64,000 nt of DNA from Echria macrotheca (taxonomy: Eukaryota > Ascomycota > Sordariomycetes > Sordariales > Schizotheciaceae): positions 1 to 64,000 of the forward strand of contig MU839856.1 in the NCBI GenBank assembly GCA_030411725.1, given 5' to 3'. This document shows positions 20,731-33,600 of the stretch, in pieces. The position numbers and the translations under genes were made by a program. Positions within the stretch are counted from its first letter, which is position 1. Every line of letters starts with the position of its first letter. The notes beneath the pieces are model-generated. The model saw only the letters and a list, made by a program, of their open reading frames with translations, was not told the origin of the DNA and ran no database searches.

Positions 20731-23700
20731 CACTTCTCCGCCGTAGGATTGGCGAATGGTCTATCTGCGGTCCTCGATGTAGCTATCTAGGGATTTATAT
20801 ATCGTCATACTCCGCCGCCGGACCTGCCAACCCCCTGCGCCAGTAGAATTGATCCTCGACTCGTCACTCCTCGGCTGCTTCGAGAGACCATCCGCCGCAG
20901 GGCGTGGGGTGAGGCACGCAGGCTGGCTGCAAGGTAAGCTAATTGGACCAGGCGGGGCGAGCAGGATTCAGGCAACTGGATTGGGGTCACTAGGGGTGGC
21001 CGACGCAGTGGGGATGAGAAACGGGTCATTAGATGGACTTGCAAGGCTTCCAGCTCACAAGGACAGAACTAATACCCAAGTGCGGGCCTAACTCGCACAG
21101 CGAGCAAGAACAGAACCGGTCGCGGAATGGCCCAGGGAAGGAAGAATGATAAGAAGAAGGGGGAACGTCCTGTATCTTGAAGTAGGCCAGATTACAATGC
21201 TGTAACTCTCCCACCCTCAACTGATGTTCTTACATTGGCCCTGAGCCTGGCTCGCACCACTACAAACCCTCACTCTTGTTTGGATAACAGACCCAGCACT
21301 CGCATATTTGAAGTCCATGCTCCCGCCTTGCATTTAAAGGGGCTTCTTCATTCCAAGCCAGGACACATCCGCCTTGAAACATGGCGTGCAAATTTGCACG
21401 GTTCATATTCCTCACGACATTGAACAAGCTACTATTTTATACCAGATGTGCTACCGCCGTGTCCATTCCTGCAGAAGAAGTCCGACACCCCTGTCCCTTT
21501 CCCCGTCTGCCCGACGTTTTCACACCCTCTAAGCGGTACAATAAATAATGAATCCATCACAGATTCCTCAAGACCATCCCCCGATGTCCCAAGTAATATC
21601 CCACTAGGGAATTGTGGTACTCCCGACTTTCGGTACACCCTGCAATCCGCTTTCTCCACCTCCAGCTGCAGATTATTGCCGCCCGACCCGCTAAAGACGC
21701 GTTGAAAATTTATTAGTATAGTTGGAGCATAAATCCGCTTCTTTCTTGTTCCATGTATGGGTTGACCACCTACACTCCCCTCCTGGCAGAGGTGGCCCCT
21801 GCCTTCACCCTTGGCCACTATCGACAATGTTATGGGCGTGCGGGGGTTTATGGTCGAAGCCTGAGTAAGCAATGTCACGTCAGCGAGCTCCGAAAAAGCT
21901 ACCATGTTATTTGGCTCCTCCGGTTACGGGTACCTGTCTTCCTCAAGCCGCAGGCCCAAACATTACCATCGTCGTCTCCTTAGCCCGGCTTCCACATCAC
22001 CAATATAATTGAGGTTTGGTTAATTAAACAAATAGTGGTTAGTGTGCTTAGTTAAAACTCTGTACGTACGCCGTCTTTGACGCCAGAATGGTCTGCCGCC
22101 TTAACACGCGCCTACCTACCTAGTACCCACTACAGTTTCCGGTGAAAACTGGTGGTAACGCTTTATTGCCAGGAACAAGCAGGTTACCATCCAGTTCGAG
22201 AACGCACTGGGCGGCTCGAAGGCGGCTTTTCGCTATTCGCGAGAGACAATATCGCATTTTGCAAGATCAGCACCCTAAGACCTTACGTATGCTCATAAGT
22301 TCCTTTAGCCGTTTAAATCCGCAATTCATTTTGAACCATATGTTGTTAGGTGTTATAAAGAGGGAGAAAATAGCACACTGCAAAGCTAAAGGAGTTAGGA
22401 ACTAACGTATCGAAATATAATGCACACTTCGTTCTAATACCCTCAACCAGAAATTAGCTAGAAGCTGAACTCGGAGCACGAAACGAGAATGGAAGCATTT
22501 AGATAGCGAGAGAGCATTGGGATGGGATTTATACCATCCTCTATTACTGAGGTCCCAGGTTTTTTTTTTCAGGGCAAGTGGGAGTAGTGTGACGACTGGG
22601 TCGCAGGACCACACCCAGTTGAGCCAGCCTACAAAGGATTGCCAGAATTCTAAGGTCAGCACCTTACAATCCTAACTGTGGTTATCTGCCAGCACGACCC
22701 CCGGCCAGAGCCGTGACTAGTACCACCATATGTGCCAACTTGAAGATATGCGAGCTGCTCTTCCGAAATATATCCGTTACGCTATAATAATCTTTTAGGA
22801 TTGCTCGAGGTATTTATGTGGTGTGCTAGGACTGGAGATCTTGATGCTAGATTCCATTTAGGTCTACCTGCCACGGGGTCTTTTTGCCCCGTGGCTTACC
22901 CGAGACCGCCACGCAATCTGCTGGTGGTTCTTCGGGCCTGTGAACCATTCCTCAAAATATCGATCATTCCCCCGGGCAAGGCGCGCTCGGACGTGCTAGA
23001 CGGCTCGATGTCAACATAGTCACAGCCAGTCCTATTGTTACTAGGAACTTTCCGGCTCTTGTGCTCTTGTGGGGTATGTGTGGTCGAACCCGTACTAGCG
23101 CTTTCAGCTTATGAGACAAGAGAAAATGCACCGCCCCAGAAAGGCGTCCGGCGGTTTACGTTACGTTCTCGTACCTACAAATGGTCGCCTCTCGAACACT
23201 GACGACGGGCTCACTCTTCAAAATTGAATGAATGACAACGACTCGAAGGCACCATTGACCTCCACTGTCGGGCCAGGGCAGTTCCTGGAGGCTTCACCGG
23301 CCCGCTTCCACAGCCTCTTTCGTGTATACCACCAATCCTTCACCAATTCTTCATACGTAGGTACTGGCCTAGGTGACTGATACACGGGGTGTATAAATGA
23401 CGGGACGAGCCGATTGACGCAGATAAGTTTACGAGATCCAAGTTGTTTAGTCCTCCCTCTGTTTGACTCCCGGGTGTCGCCGCGGCTTCTTCCTGTTTGG
23501 GCGGCCCGTCACGGTGGTGATCGGTTTTGGCTTTAACTCTCAGCCACGCTGCCCAATTGACGAATACTCAACCCCATGAGCTACTCCTCTTCCAAGTCGG
23601 TTATCAATGTCGCCCTCCAGGCTATCAACATTTACGTTGTCGCTTACATGGTCATTGAGGCAGGCCCTTACCTAATGAAACATGGCTCCTTGGTCACGAC

Positions 23701-24044
23701 GGTGGGTTATTTCAAGCTCCACGATGTGAAGTGGAACTGCCCAAACCGACGGCAGCGATGTGGAGACAGCAATTCCATCATCCGTCACCTCCAGTGACGA
23801 CCCAGTGCCCCCACTTCACCACCGCTACATCGATGACCTTTTGGTGGAATTGACAGGAGCTGCTCAGGAAATTATTAGCGGACCTAACGCGTAGGCCCCC
23901 GACATGAAATTTAACGAGTTCCCCGGGACGATGGAAATGGAAGCCGTCACCTTCTGCTTGAGCTACGTTTTGCAGGAGACCCTGGCTATAACGCCTTATT
24001 TACTGGCTAGCGAGGGGTGGTTAACCACATCTCTATACGGTTTG

Positions 24045-24210
24045 CCAATTGTGGTTGGTGAAACACACACTATGTGGTTTGGTCAACTAATTTGATAGTG
24101 GGGTTGGTTAATAATTTTGGGCGTGGTTGGTGTGGTTGGTACTTATTTCGCTGTGGTTAACCCGGTTGGTTAACTATGGTTGGCTGTGGTTAGTTAACTA
24201 CGGCGAAATA
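24045..24210. repeat. AT-rich GTGGTTGGTTAACTA-type low-complexity repeat
   Basis: Short units such as GTGGTTGGT, GGTTAACTA and TGGTTAGTTAAC recur for about 160 bases. A shorter block of the same flavour lies at about 22012-22060. No coding capacity is visible. Confidence 0.65.
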
Positions 24211-24289
24211 GGTACCCAAAACAGAATTAAATTCTCTTAAGGTAGGATAACGTAATAGGTTGTTAGTTGTTGGTGATGGGGAGAATAAC

Positions 24290-24482
24290 ACTATACTACC
24301 CTAAAATTAACGCTACGAATTTTCTTTTCCTTTTTCGGAACTGAACAGTGCTACCTGAGGCTGAGCTAGACTGAGCGATAGGGTTACTATATTTTGGCCT
24401 GTTTCGGCTATAGTTGCTACGGTCCAAAATGGCCGTAAAGTTGCGATAAAGTTGCGAGGACGGAGGTTTGGGTCCTTGTATC
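24290..24482 (-). repeat. Dispersed repeat, copy B
   Basis: This is the inverted, diverged counterpart of 2974-3160. In reverse complement it contains AGGACCCAAA, TTACGGCCATTTT, GTAGCAACTATAGC, AGTTCCGAA and AATTTTAGGGTA in the same order. It is slightly longer than copy A because of an extra CGCAACTTTAT-like segment. Confidence 0.75.
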
Positions 24483-24842
24483 ACTATATACCTATATTAA
24501 CTACTACCACTACGATAGCTTCCCTTAATTACGAGGGTGAATTCGTTTCCGCCTATGACGTTAGCGGTGAGGGACTGGAGGGAGGCGGATGTGCGCGGAG
24601 TGGATTTTGGGTTTGGGGGTGAGGTTTAGGTATAGGCACTCTTTTGGGAGATGACTGCAGAACTTAATGTGGGTTATCCTGCTCTCAGCTACTGTATATA
24701 AGGGATACTGGCAAGGCTTTTGCGGATGGAAATATTATCGAATATATTTCTCGCTCGCTTGTCTCTCCTAGTCAGCTGATAGGTCGGGGAACGTCGCCTA
24801 AGGGACAATTGTCTGAAATTCCCATTTCGATATTCATCGCTT

Positions 24843-25520
24843 ATCCAAACCCTTTGCTAGTCTGGCGCCGCCATTGAGAAGACACTGCTCGGTCTTTTTG
24901 TGCCCTTCGCCGCTTGCCTGGTACAGCGCCGTCTGTTCGCCTCGCAATGGAGAAACAGATCGCAAAGCTCGGCTGACCCGATGTCTACGGCGTAGTTCAG
25001 CCAGTAGGTATCCAAAGGAATAGAATGTTGGAAAACTCTATACGAGAAGCAATCGCGTGATCTCAACGTCTTTCCTGTCAACGGGGCTTTCCAGTTCGGC
25101 AATGTTGATGTCAGCACCACATTCGAGAAGAAACTTGAAGATATCAAATCCAGCTTCCCCTCTTCCATCAGAGAGGGTGGGGGCCGTATCGCGAGGCCGG
25201 CTGGGGGATTCAGTACTTGGCGGTGGGAGATGGGATAAGTCAACGTGAGAGCCAGCCTTGAGGAGAGGTTTGAGTCTTGGCCTCGGCCAGGGTTTCCCGC
25301 TTTGCAGCTTCCGCCAACTCACCGGCCTCTTTGTGTCTGGCGGGGATACTGGGGCTACGTATCGTTGCTTAGGATAGATCCACGTTGGCGGCGGTTCCGG
25401 TCCCGTGTGTCCATGGTTGTTTGGTCCAACTGATCGCTGGTACAAGTCGGTAGATGGGGCTGGATATTCCGCTCCTAGCCCCCCACGGCAAGGCCAAAGG
25501 GGACCGTCGATCTGGTTCTC
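24843..25520 (-). pseudogene. Ankyrin-repeat protein relic
   Basis: Minus-strand sequence carries recognisable ankyrin repeats split over two frames. The first piece, ending at 25038, includes FDIFKFLLECGADINIAELESP and DVEITRLLL before a stop. The next part reads WLNYAVDIGSAELCDLFLHCEAN in a second frame. It then returns to the first frame as QTALYQASGEGHKKTEQCLLNGGARLAKG, ending at 24843. The LLxxGADIN, TALYxASxxGH and LLxxGA signatures fit ankyrin repeats. At least two frame changes plus a TAG make it non-functional. The N-terminal part upstream (before 25523) is unclear. Confidence 0.7.
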
Positions 25521-28334
25521 CATCAGATGAAGTATTCAGCGACGACATTTGGTAGGACCTACCAGGAGAGGCACCCAAGAAGCTGGTTGGGAGCATCTAG
25601 CGCCGGGAGGGGCGTTGCGAAGGATTGCATGATTGATACTGATCCGAAGATGGAAATGAAGCGAGCTTCTTGGTGTTCTATAAGTACAGCGATTCTGGAA
25701 GGGAGGTCTACCTCCAGGAAAGAGTACTCCCGGAAAGAGTACTCCCTCTGTTGTTGTCTCGGAGAATAGAATTGATCGGATCGACATGTGCGTTGGCATG
25801 TGGGGAGGAAGAAATGACACTATCGCGAGTACTGGATTCTGTGACAAGCACGGGGAAACGGCGCCACGGGTGATTCTTTGAAGTGGTGTACCCAAACTAA
25901 TGGCGGTCCAGATTGGAAACTGGAAAATCACGCTCCAGGGCTGATGGGCGTTGTTAGTGGTTCAAAATCATTGGAAAGCCTGTGGCTTGAACGGGGAGTT
26001 TGGTAGCGGCGATTTGGCGGACACCCCTTTTGCTCACAATGCCGGTCCTATTTCACATTTAGTGCGTATGGCTCTATACGACTGCTCGAATGTTAGTCTG
26101 CAGCAGTACCAGTTTATCCGACGCTAGCCTAAAGATGTGACGCCCGCTGACACAATTTTTGTCTTAGAAGACAGGGTGGGGCAGCCTTAATGTTAATTTG
26201 GTGCCCAAACAATTTCGAGGTAAGATATGCGAAGACACATTCCACCGTCCCATCCTCTTAACGGAATGAAAGCAACGAATTCTATTTCTATGTGCCTGGA
26301 AGCCAAAGCAGCTCGCTTCCAAGATGTGATAGTAAAACAAGCAAGTCGTCCGGAATACGCGGTACCCATTGCGAAAAGGACAGACTTTGATTCGGGAAGA
26401 TGAACAGAGAGGTCTGTGCATCGGACAAACCAGCGTCAGGAACAAAAACCATGGCCAAAATGAAACTTGCAAGGAGCTAAACGAATTCCACCTTACCCCA
26501 TTCTCTCTCTCCATCTTAAAAATGTCGTCACAAGCTATTTCAATGGCGGCATCTCGAGGTTCTAAGCAGAAGCGGAGATTGTAGAAGCCATTTCAATAGG
26601 TTTCGGTGAGTGAATAGCTGGAGTTGTTCTGCCTTTTCCAGGCACGACGACGAGGGGTCATGGCACGTCCGCGGCTGTTATCGCGAATCGCAACGCGATC
26701 GTCAGACAACGTAGGGGAGTTGTCGGGCATGACAGCAGGATCGTTAGACATCACAAATAGATTAATTGCAATATCGGTATTTCGCTGTGGCTGAACTGCG
26801 TTGTCGGGGATGCACAAAATTTTCGCTGGGTGCGTATCAGGTTAGGAAAGGATCAATGCAAGGACTTGAGCCTCTGGGCTTCAAGTGAAGTCGCAGAACT
26901 GACCTAAAAGAAGAGGAAAGAGCTTGCAAGACTTGCAGAAGAGCCAGGAAAAGAGGTTGCTGATGAGTGGAACCAAGACGAAGACCAAAAGAGTGTTAAC
27001 CCCCTGCGTCCAGCCACCCGTTCCCCAAGCTGCCATGGTATGAGTCGATACGTTCATAGTTGTCTTCGATATGGAGTATAGGTAAGATGCAGTGATAACG
27101 CAAGGCGTCGATTGACAAAGAGAATGCCAAAAGCTAGAATGCCCTGGTGAAATAGTATCCAGGGACAATTTGGTCGTGAGACAGTGCGGGCATCATGGGA
27201 GTTTAAATACCCATCTTCCCCAGCATCGAGCGGAACGGATCAACTTGGGGAGTAGCTGAGGCAGCCGGGTCAGGCTTTGACCACCTAGGCAGCGGTCAGG
27301 CAGACTGTCGGTGGGAGGTGAGGACTGTCTTCCCGTACAACAACGCCGTCTCGACGGGGCACTGTGTTAGACGCCAACAGCTCCTTCGTCGAAGGGTTTA
27401 CGAGAAGCCATCTTGGCCACCAAAAGGGTCTCAGGCGTATCCGTGCCAATGAAAGTTGTCTGAGCATCGAGGGAAATAATGCTCTCCCGGACTAATGGCG
27501 CAAAAGCAAGGAAGCGGTGCAGCGGCCACAGTGTGCATTATCACCAAGTCCAGCATGTGGTGAGAAGATGGTGGGTTCGGTCAGGAGCTGGCCGCATCCT
27601 CTGTCCTTCCCAGGGTCTGCTGTCGGTCCAAGACCTATCATCATCTTGGGCACACAGTTCCGCGTCTCAGGATATTCGGTGTGCTGGCCAACTTTTTGGC
27701 GACCCCTCGCTGCCCGGCCCGCAGCACAGCCATCGAGGCTGTATCACAGCGGTTGGCGCATACACAAGTGACATGGAGCACATCTCATTCACTAACCCAA
27801 CTCCTACCATCTTTCGTGCCGACAGAAGAAATAAGGTTTATATCAACATCAAAAAGCTACCAATGCAAATAAAACGTCTATTCAGAACCTAATCCGGCAT
27901 TAAGACAATATTTGGAACCTACCGTACCGTCAAAGTTCGCAGCTCAGTCGATGGGCCTGATAAGAGTGTACCTTTCAGGGGCACCAATTGGGGTAAAGGA
28001 TCTTCCAGCCAACGCATAAAGTGCGAGGCAGTTTCTGAAATTAACTCACCCCTTGTTGCAAACTAGGCAGACACAAGTATGACTCGACGACAAAATTGGA
28101 TGGGATGAAGTTCCCCCGAGTGACCGAATCCCTCTCTTCCTCCGCCGACCTTGGATCCTGTCTTCGCATCTTTCTTCTCTGCTTCCTTGCCCTTTGCGTT
28201 TGCCAACATTTTCCTCCATTTCCCCGCTGATTCATCACCATTTTCGCATACATGTGAGCTCGCGAAACTTTTTGACCACACACAACAAATTTGCTCAGCA
28301 ACAACATTGTTGTGTTCTTGTGGTCGGCCTCAGC
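25521..28334. other. Spacer between the subtelomere and the accessory gene block
   Basis: No gene is supported in 2.8 kb. Noted items are a 15-bp tandem duplication at 25717-25746, a minus-strand frame at 26593-26817 ending in a basic stretch (TPRRRAWKRQ), and a minus-strand small hydrophobic frame ending at 26881 with one possible membrane segment (LLVFVLVPLISNLFSWLF). None has start or splice evidence good enough to call. Confidence 0.45.
25717..25746. repeat. 15-bp tandem duplication
   Basis: GGAAAGAGTACTCCC is present twice in direct succession (25717-25731 and 25732-25746). It lies upstream of the ankyrin relic in non-coding sequence. Confidence 0.85.
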
Positions 28335-30181
28335 ATGTCTGCTTCAGCTCTGCCTAAAGCCCCCTCTAGCATCCCCAATATCACCACTCTCCGCAACGAT
28401 CTCGATTATGGGGACATACGGCTGCCTCGATGTGCAGCTTTCATTGACGACACAAATGCGTTTCGGAGGAAGTTCAAGACCAGTCGCGGCGTCGATGGCG
28501 TTGACTTGCACGACTGGAAGTCACGCGATGGGCAAGCAGGGCTCAGCGAGATGGCCGTTGCGTATCTCGAGAAGGAGGGAAACGGTCGCATATTTTGGCC
28601 GGATGATACGTCGTCCAAAAACTATAACAAATACCAGTACTCGAAGGACCGCTTTCGGTAAGCATCTAGCCGCCCATTCCCTTCCTTCGAGTGGCTCAGC
28701 TAACACCCAGACTCTACAGGATACTGAACTTGGTGAAGCAATTATTTTTTCGCTTGAACCAACAACAGTTCCGCAACCACAAATATAAGCACAAAAACCA
28801 ACCCGAAACTCATGCGCAAGACGAGAGAGGCGGAAGCGAGCAAACCGCGATTGATGTAGACTCAATAATATTTAAAGCGCCATCTACGGAGCCGCCTCGC
28901 GAGAGGATATCTACGGAAGAAAGTTTCCCTGATTTCGAAAAGTTTTATGAAGAGCACCCGGGCTACAATGAACCGGTAGCACGCAATACGGATGTTTACG
29001 AGGTACCAATAAGCAACCCGCCCTCTCCACCGGTAAGTTCGATTCCAGTGAGAATTACCCCAGTCATTCGCCCTCGCTGCCATTTACAGCGACTCCAGCT
29101 GACCAAGATCTCCCAGCGCATGCGACAGTTTGAAGCAATAAACCATGCACCAAACAACAAACGGGGTGTGGTGGCCGACAACTCTGCGGAGAGCCCCCAG
29201 CGGAAACGACAGAAACGCCAGCCGAAGTCATCACTGGCAACTGACACTTGTCCCGAACCTGCAACCACTTTCCCAGACAGTCCAGGCCAGCAGCGGAAAT
29301 CTTCACGCGCAAAGAGGCAAGTCCGGTACGATGGATACCTCGGTCTTGACGAAATGAACTGGATGAGCCCGGAGCGGTCCCCAAGCCCCGAGCCGGATCT
29401 TCCTAGCACTCTGCCTAGGACTTTGAGTCCCGAGACTTCCACAACAATATCCAAAACCCCGATCAACAACCCAAGTAGTAACCCGACCGAACCAGCGGCT
29501 CAGGATGCTGCAGCTCCTCGCTCTGCAGCCGAGCAGCAGAACACGCTCCCTCTTACCTCCGTCCCACTCCGGTCTGGGATCCTGCCACAAGGGCAGGATG
29601 AAATCAGCTCGGAGCCAAAGCACGCCTCCCCCGCCGTTCCAGGCTCGCTAGAAAAAGCCCAGACCGGGGGAACCTCGGGGGCCCTCATTCAGGATGCCAA
29701 ACTGCTCAACCCCCCTACTCTGGAACAGCCAAAACAATCTCCCACACTTAGCACACCTGGCAGTGGCACTAGTATCAACAAGCCCTCGGTCAACTTCACA
29801 TATTACGTAGTGCTTTCCCGCTCGGCGGCGCGGGTATCGCAGCGCTGGAATCCGCAGGGCCGATTTCAAGACAAGACGCTCGCCGAGCTACTCAAAGAGC
29901 TCCCATTCCACGATCAAGAGCCGCAGGGCCTGACATTTACCGTCGAAGGCGACTGCTGGAGGACTGTGGAACACATCCCCAGTGACGATGAAGATGGCTT
30001 TGCAGCGCTGAAAAAATACATCAACATTGAGATTCGCAAGTGGTTCGTGCGACAGCAGCAGAATCTCAACCATCAAAAGCCGTCACGACTAGCGGTGGTC
30101 ATCCTTATTGAGCCGATGAATCAGGATCAGCAGGAACATGATGTCGATGGGCTGGGCGAGCTGGACCTCGAATGGTGGTAA
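28335..30181 (+). CDS. Hypothetical protein, 597 aa, low-complexity middle
   Basis: Two exons, 28335-28657 and 28711-30181, join in frame across a 53-nt intron with a CAGCTAACACC branch region. The start ATG (CAGCATGTC) is the first after a gene-free stretch. Residues 1-120 are globular-looking (DLHDWKSRDGQAGLSEMAVAY, GRIFWPDD). A long Pro/Ser/Thr/Gln-rich middle follows, with a basic KRKRQKRQPK-type cluster that could direct it to the nucleus. The last 140 residues are again globular (NFTYYVVLSRSAARVSQRW, QGLTFTVEGDCWRTVEHI, SRLAVVILIEPM). I do not recognise a family. It converges with the JmjC gene, with a 495-base spacer between stop codons. A second acceptor nine bases downstream would also keep the frame, so two isoforms are possible. 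Confidence 0.8.
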
Positions 30182-30676
30182 TGACTTGTCGGCAGCAGAA
30201 ATACCCTGCGCGGTTCTATGTCGTGCTGTGTGCGAAGCACCTTTTGCGCAAGTGGCTAGCTACTAGGTTCTGTCGTGGTGTCCCGGATTCGGCGCATTCG
30301 TTTCCAAAGGTCTGACCATGAGTCGCAAGGCACATTAATCACTTTTCCGAGACTTTTTTGTTGCCTCTTTACAACAACGTCAATCACGACGCGGAATTGC
30401 CCACTGAGGTCCACCAGTTGCCCCTTGGGATGTTGGGTATCCTTGTTAGGTACCTGAATATCAGATTTAGCTAGGTCAGCAGCTCTCAATCCGGCTGATA
30501 GCCAGATTCCACGATAGCAAGGCCAGCTCCGTCACACTCCCTTCTACATGCATTCACGTTTCCTAAACACCAATTCCAACTCCCTCTAATGCTTCAACGC
30601 GGAAACGATAACCACTCCCATGCGACCCCTCTGATCCGACTCGTTTCCAGCGGCCAGTTGACTGGATTTGACCAAC
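30182..30676. other. Convergent intergenic spacer
   Basis: The stretch lies between two 3' ends (stop at 30181 on plus, stop at 30677 on minus). Short frames on both strands have no support, and no other structure was seen. Confidence 0.5.
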
Positions 30677-33600
30677 TCACTCAGAGCGTAAGGTGATTTC
30701 AGACCCATCAAGAATATCCTTGGCTGCCTCCAAGACAACCCACCACTCGGCACTGATTCTTCTGACACCCATGCGGACGTTGGGATCCTGGCTCGGCTGA
30801 ATGAGACAAAACAAACTCCCTGTAGACTTCACCAGGTCCCACACTTTTCGGCCTGCTTCGCTCGTCCACCGGCCGTCAGTCCCAACCGGGATAATCCAGC
30901 CCGCCAGATAGCCCACAACGCTCCCCGAGCGACAGGCGATGTCACCCGTCTTTTCTGCCAGGACCTGCAAACCACGATCCCTGGCCCCATAGTGCCGGAT
31001 CCGAATCTTGAAAGGATAGGGCCTCTCGATACAGTCGCAGCCGGCCCGTTGCGTCCCGCACTCCTGGCATTTTATCTCGCCGGGACTGACGGCTGCCGCC
31101 GTTCCCGGCCATCCCGCAGACCAACCCGGCGGGGGCGGGTCAATTTGCTCCATGATCGAGGTATCCAAGATTGAGTACAGGAAAGAATGTTTGAGCAAGT
31201 GGCGCAGTTTCGTGTCCGAGACAGTGGCCATTTCATTGGCGACATCGGCCGCTTTTTCCTCCTTTTCCCACGCGAATTCGGCGTCCGGGTTCATGCCCAT
31301 CATGGACACCTGGAGTGCACGCCCCGCTTGGGCAATGTCCTTGATCAGCGGACAGGAGTCCAGCATGTTGTGCATCATCTGGACCAGTTTGTCGCTGCTT
31401 GAAATCTTCTCAAAAATCTCCATAGGGATACCAAATTCGTTCGAGGGAAAGGGAAGAAAGCACAACAACCCGTCTCGTGAGCCGCAGATTCTCTTCCAAC
31501 ACTTGCCCAGCTTGACGTGGTACTCCATGGTCTTGAGGTTCAGGCCCCAGAGGTCCCGAAGCCGCCGGGTATCCGACTTGGACGCCCTCGTACGGCCCTG
31601 GCTGACCCGGCACTTGTCGAGCTCGCTGAAGAGATGCACCTGTACGATGCGCTTCTGGACCTGGATGAGGCGCGACTTCTGCATCAAACTGGACAAAACT
31701 CTGGAGTGTCTCTCGATCATGTGTTTTTCCAAAGTTGCGTCGGTCCTCCGTGCAGACGGGATGGGGATGCTGTTGATGGCTTCCTCTCGCCAAGACTGGA
31801 CCAACGCGCAGAACGCCTGGATAGCCGTGCGGCTCGTGGTGGCCATGACAACTTTGACGACCTCTGCCATCTCGGCGGTTGCATTATTCTTTTCGCTCGG
31901 GCTCAAGCTCGGGATGTGGCACTTGGGATCGATGAGGCGGACCTGTTCGACGACACGAGCCAGGCGTCTGGTTTCCGAACTTCTTGCGCTTGTCTGTCGA
32001 CGCTTCTTGGGCGGAGACTCTTTTCCCCCTTGCCTCACGTCACCATCACCATTGTCATCGCTGTCCCCATCACCATCCTCATCACCATCCTCATCACCAT
32101 CCTGCCGGTCCCCCTCACGGTCACCCTCATTCAGTCGGTCCTCTTGCGTCTCGCCTGGCCCAAGGGGCTGCAAGTCTTCACTGTAGTGCGGGAAACACGG
32201 GCATTCTATACCGGCATCGCACGGAGGCACGTATTGCCAACAGTCTCTAGCCCAATTCCGAGTCTCGGATATGGTGTAGGTCTTGGAGAAACCAGAGTGA
32301 TAGGCGCCATTCAGGATGGCGACGAGCTCGCCCTCGTTTTGGACAAAAGACCGCACAGGGGTGATGCCCTTGAGCGCAGAAATCCCAAAGACAGACTCGA
32401 TGTTCATAAAGTGGGCACAGGGGTAAAAGGATTCCTCCCTGGGGGGCAGCTGTCTGAATCGGGCCTCGGCAGCGGCTGTGTGCTCAGGCGCGATGACATA
32501 CCAGCGCTTGCATCCTTGGTGGAGGTAGTTGACAGCGTCAAGCTGAGCCGAGTCCCGATGCCAGCCAAACGGAGCGCCGGCGAAACCTTCAAAGGCCGAG
32601 GGTGTATGGATCCCACCAATACGTCTTCGCGTGTTCTTCAGTTGGTTATTGCAGAGGAACTTGATGATGCTCTCCTTGGGCAGCCCGGCAGCTACGCGTT
32701 CCTCCTCCGACTCGACGAGCGTATCAGTGCGGTACAGGACGCCCGGAAGCCGGCCATTGTTCCTTTCGAGATGCTCAATCAGGTCCTCCACCTGCTTCTT
32801 GGAGGCGCGATCGAGTTTGGCTGTGCAGTTACTGGGTATCAGCCTCCACATCCCCTTCTCAAGCTCCGTCGGGCTGTACTTGCTGACGCCGCTAAACTTC
32901 CGATTCGTCCTGCGGGGTCGTGACGGGCGCGATTCCTCTGGGACGACGACTTTGAAGACACCGTGACGTTCTGCCCCAAGTCTCTCAGCACAAACCAGCG
33001 CGGGGGCTTTCTCGGGGTGGTCAGCCACCAGCGGAGCAAACTGCTCTGCGTTTGGAACCAAGACCAAAACTTTGAGATCTGAGCTCGCTTCTTCCCAGCG
33101 GTATGCCACACCTTCGGGGCCGGTGTGCAGGCCGTCAAACGCGTCTGAGGTCCCCGCGTCGCTAGGAGGAAACGTTGGCACTGTCTTGGCTCCTTTGCCG
33201 TTGCCGGAAGATGTATTGGGTCCTGTCCCTGTTGCAACTGACTGCGTGGGGGTGGATTTGGTGCCAGATCCCATGGACGTGGTGTCTTGGTCCGCGGCGT
33301 CGGCCGGGCTTGGAGGCTTGTCGCTGGAGTGCTTGAGGGCGGTAGTCCCGGTGTTGCTCCGATCAGAAGGTTTGGACGGCGCATGCCCGGCACCATTAGA
33401 GGAGCTGGTTGCGGAAGTAACGGTCACCGACGCGGCGGCATCGTCGTTCGAGGACGTTGTGTCTTGACCTCCGCCTCCACGAGTGCCGTCTGGGTCGGTT
33501 GCCGTGGGACCGTTGTCTTGTGGGGCGGTCGTGAGCACTGGGGTCTGTTGCTTGTTTGAGCCAGGGACGTTTGCCAACTGTGATGTGGTGACCTGGGAAT

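Larger units (their letters stand above)
20731..24842. other. Gene-poor stretch with unconfirmed small ORFs
   Basis: A minus-strand frame from ATG 21905 to 21432 (157 codons) and a plus-strand frame from ATG 23576 (73 codons, starting MSYSSSKSVINVALQ) are the longest candidates. Neither has motifs or homology I recognise. After 23576, a second frame reading DVETAIPSSVTSSDDPVPPL to a stop near 23892 could be a second exon, but no good splice pair joins them. The stretch also holds AT-rich GGTTAACT-type repeats and copy B of the dispersed repeat. Confidence 0.4.

Noticed and set aside
1..28334. RIP-mutated transposon remains
   Set aside because: Some blocks are AT-rich, but I could not compute dinucleotide indices and no transposon protein is readable in any frame; a RIP index scan would decide.
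31152..32923. Long plus-strand open frames opposite the JmjC gene (344 and 468 codons)
   Set aside because: They mirror the codon structure of the minus-strand gene, lack recognisable domains and overlap its conserved JmjC motifs, so they are antisense shadows.
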